Notes under the pieces: generated by a model
What the model was told of the DNA's origin: nothing
Database searches by the model: none
What the model saw: the letters and a program-made list of their open reading frames with translations, nothing else
Part shown: positions 12,089-12,697 of the stretch, in pieces
How the letters are laid out: every line of letters begins with the position of its first letter
Numbering within the stretch: the stretch's first letter is position 1
Translations under genes and position numbers: made by a program
Source: Candidatus Omnitrophota bacterium
Lineage (GTDB): Bacteria > Omnitrophota > Gorgyraeia > JAGLLT01
NCBI GenBank assembly: GCA_030630095.1
Contig: DAOVNW010000010.1
Location: 1-12,697, forward strand
DNA length: 12,697 nt
Reading direction: 5' to 3'

Positions 12089-12697
12089 TTAAATAGAGTT
12101 GTAAAGACAGTCGATGTCAACATACCGCTCAACCATCTTTTTTATAATCTCGGCTTTTTCCGCGTCGCGGGGCTTTACCTTGATAATTAAATCATGAATT
12201 TTAGAGGTAATCGTATAAGTATCTTCCTCTGCCAGAAGGACAGGTATATCCGTTTTCTTTATTAAATTCAATATACTCCTGTGAGGCTTTATTCCTCCGG
12301 TTAAAACTATACCGGATATACTGCTTTCGCTTTCAGTGGAGGCCAGGTGAGAACTCATACAGGTAAGCATTATGTCTTCCCTGTCACCCGGAGTAATAAC
12401 CAGGCTGTTGTTAGATATATAATTTAACGCCTCATGCGGCTCCATAGCCCCTACAATAACCTTATCCACCGGATTCTCCAGCCCTTTTCTGCCGCAGAGA
12501 TATTTTATGGATTTTTCTTCTTCGAGTATCTGGCCGACTGTAGGCCTGGATAACATCTTATAATAAGGAATAACTCCAAAAACTTTTAGTCCTTTGCGCT
12601 TAAAACCCAGATTGACCAAGCGCTTTATTTTTTTATACTTACCCGGCAAAACCTTGTTTATGATAACTCCCAAAACATCCACCTTCTCCTTATCAAA
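12089..12697 (-). CDS. BioD-like/DRTGG-domain protein (COG0857-type, phosphotransacetylase N-terminal-like), N-terminus cut by window edge
   Basis: The frame is open to the right edge; 202 residues are visible, beginning FDKEKVDVLGVIINKV. The first part is the end of a P-loop BioD-like domain: GVIINKV (10-16) corresponds to the GVILN strand, and FGVIPYYKMLSRPTVGQI (about 40-57) is the typical linker. A DRTGG domain follows, with VVGAMEPHEALNYI-like spacing, TPGDRED (about 102-108) and VLTGG (131-135), then VLLAEEDTYTITSKI. This architecture is found in the N-terminal half of large phosphotransacetylases and in stand-alone proteins; here no acetyltransferase domain follows, so it is a stand-alone form. 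Full-length relatives are about 350 aa, so roughly 150 N-terminal residues including the P-loop are off the window. Function is poorly known; a regulatory nucleotide-binding role is plausible. Confidence 0.85.
   Translation of the reverse strand, partial: FDKEKVDVLGVIINKVLPGKYKKIKRLVNLGFKRKGLKVFGVIPYYKMLSRPTVGQILEEEKSIKYLCGRKGLENPVDKVIVGAMEPHEALNYISNNSLVITPGDREDIMLTCMSSHLASTESESSISGIVLTGGIKPHRSILNLIKKTDIPVLLAEEDTYTITSKIHDLIIKVKPRDAEKAEIIKKMVERYVDIDCLYNSI

Noticed and set aside
1..12697. tRNA or rRNA genes
   Set aside because: No tRNA-like cloverleaf or conserved T-loop pattern and no rRNA sequence was seen in the intergenic gaps.

Overview
The window looks like a chromosomal segment of an anaerobic bacterium with moderate G+C. 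Nearly all genes lie on the minus strand and form two co-directional operons; the only plus-strand gene is a tiny lysine-rich protein near the right end. An Rnf complex, a PyrR-type attenuator, a class 1B PyrD/PyrK pair and a lysine-rich histone-H1-like peptide together suggest an uncultured anaerobic lineage. Omnitrophota or another PVC-like or deep-branching group is my guess, but no taxonomic marker in the window proves it.

Right to left (direction of transcription): an edge-truncated BioD-like/DRTGG-domain protein (12089-12697) converges on a 37-residue lysine-rich basic protein (11886-11999, plus strand). That small gene has its own promoter, Shine-Dalgarno sequence and strong bidirectional terminator. 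Back to back with its promoter is a near-perfect sigma70-type promoter (11763-11791) driving rnfC-D-G-E-A-B, the six-gene ion-pumping ferredoxin:NAD oxidoreductase. Most rnf genes overlap by a few bases. The exceptions are the rnfE-rnfA junction, which carries a long imperfect inverted repeat, and rnfA-rnfB, with a short gap. RnfB is only 93 aa and lacks the ferredoxin domain normal for the family.

Immediately after rnfB comes a complete pyrimidine-control leader (about 6993-7180): a consensus promoter, a PyrR-binding hairpin with the conserved loop, an intrinsic terminator and then pyrR. It drives pyrR-pyrB-pyrC, which overlap or abut. A repeat-rich gene-free stretch (3855-4232) follows, then a second block: a small TPR lipoprotein, an Endonuclease Q-like nuclease ending in a beta-clamp-binding motif, pyrK, pyrD and pyrF (cut by the left edge). 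The order resembles the Bacillus pyr operon, with the carbamoyl-phosphate synthetase slot occupied by the lipoprotein and the nuclease.

Functionally the window encodes steps 2 to 4 of de novo UMP synthesis (PyrB, PyrC, PyrD/K), the last step (PyrF), their RNA-binding regulator, a DNA-repair nuclease acting on deaminated bases, and the membrane redox pump that links ferredoxin and NADH. Carbamoyl-phosphate synthetase and pyrE are not in the window.
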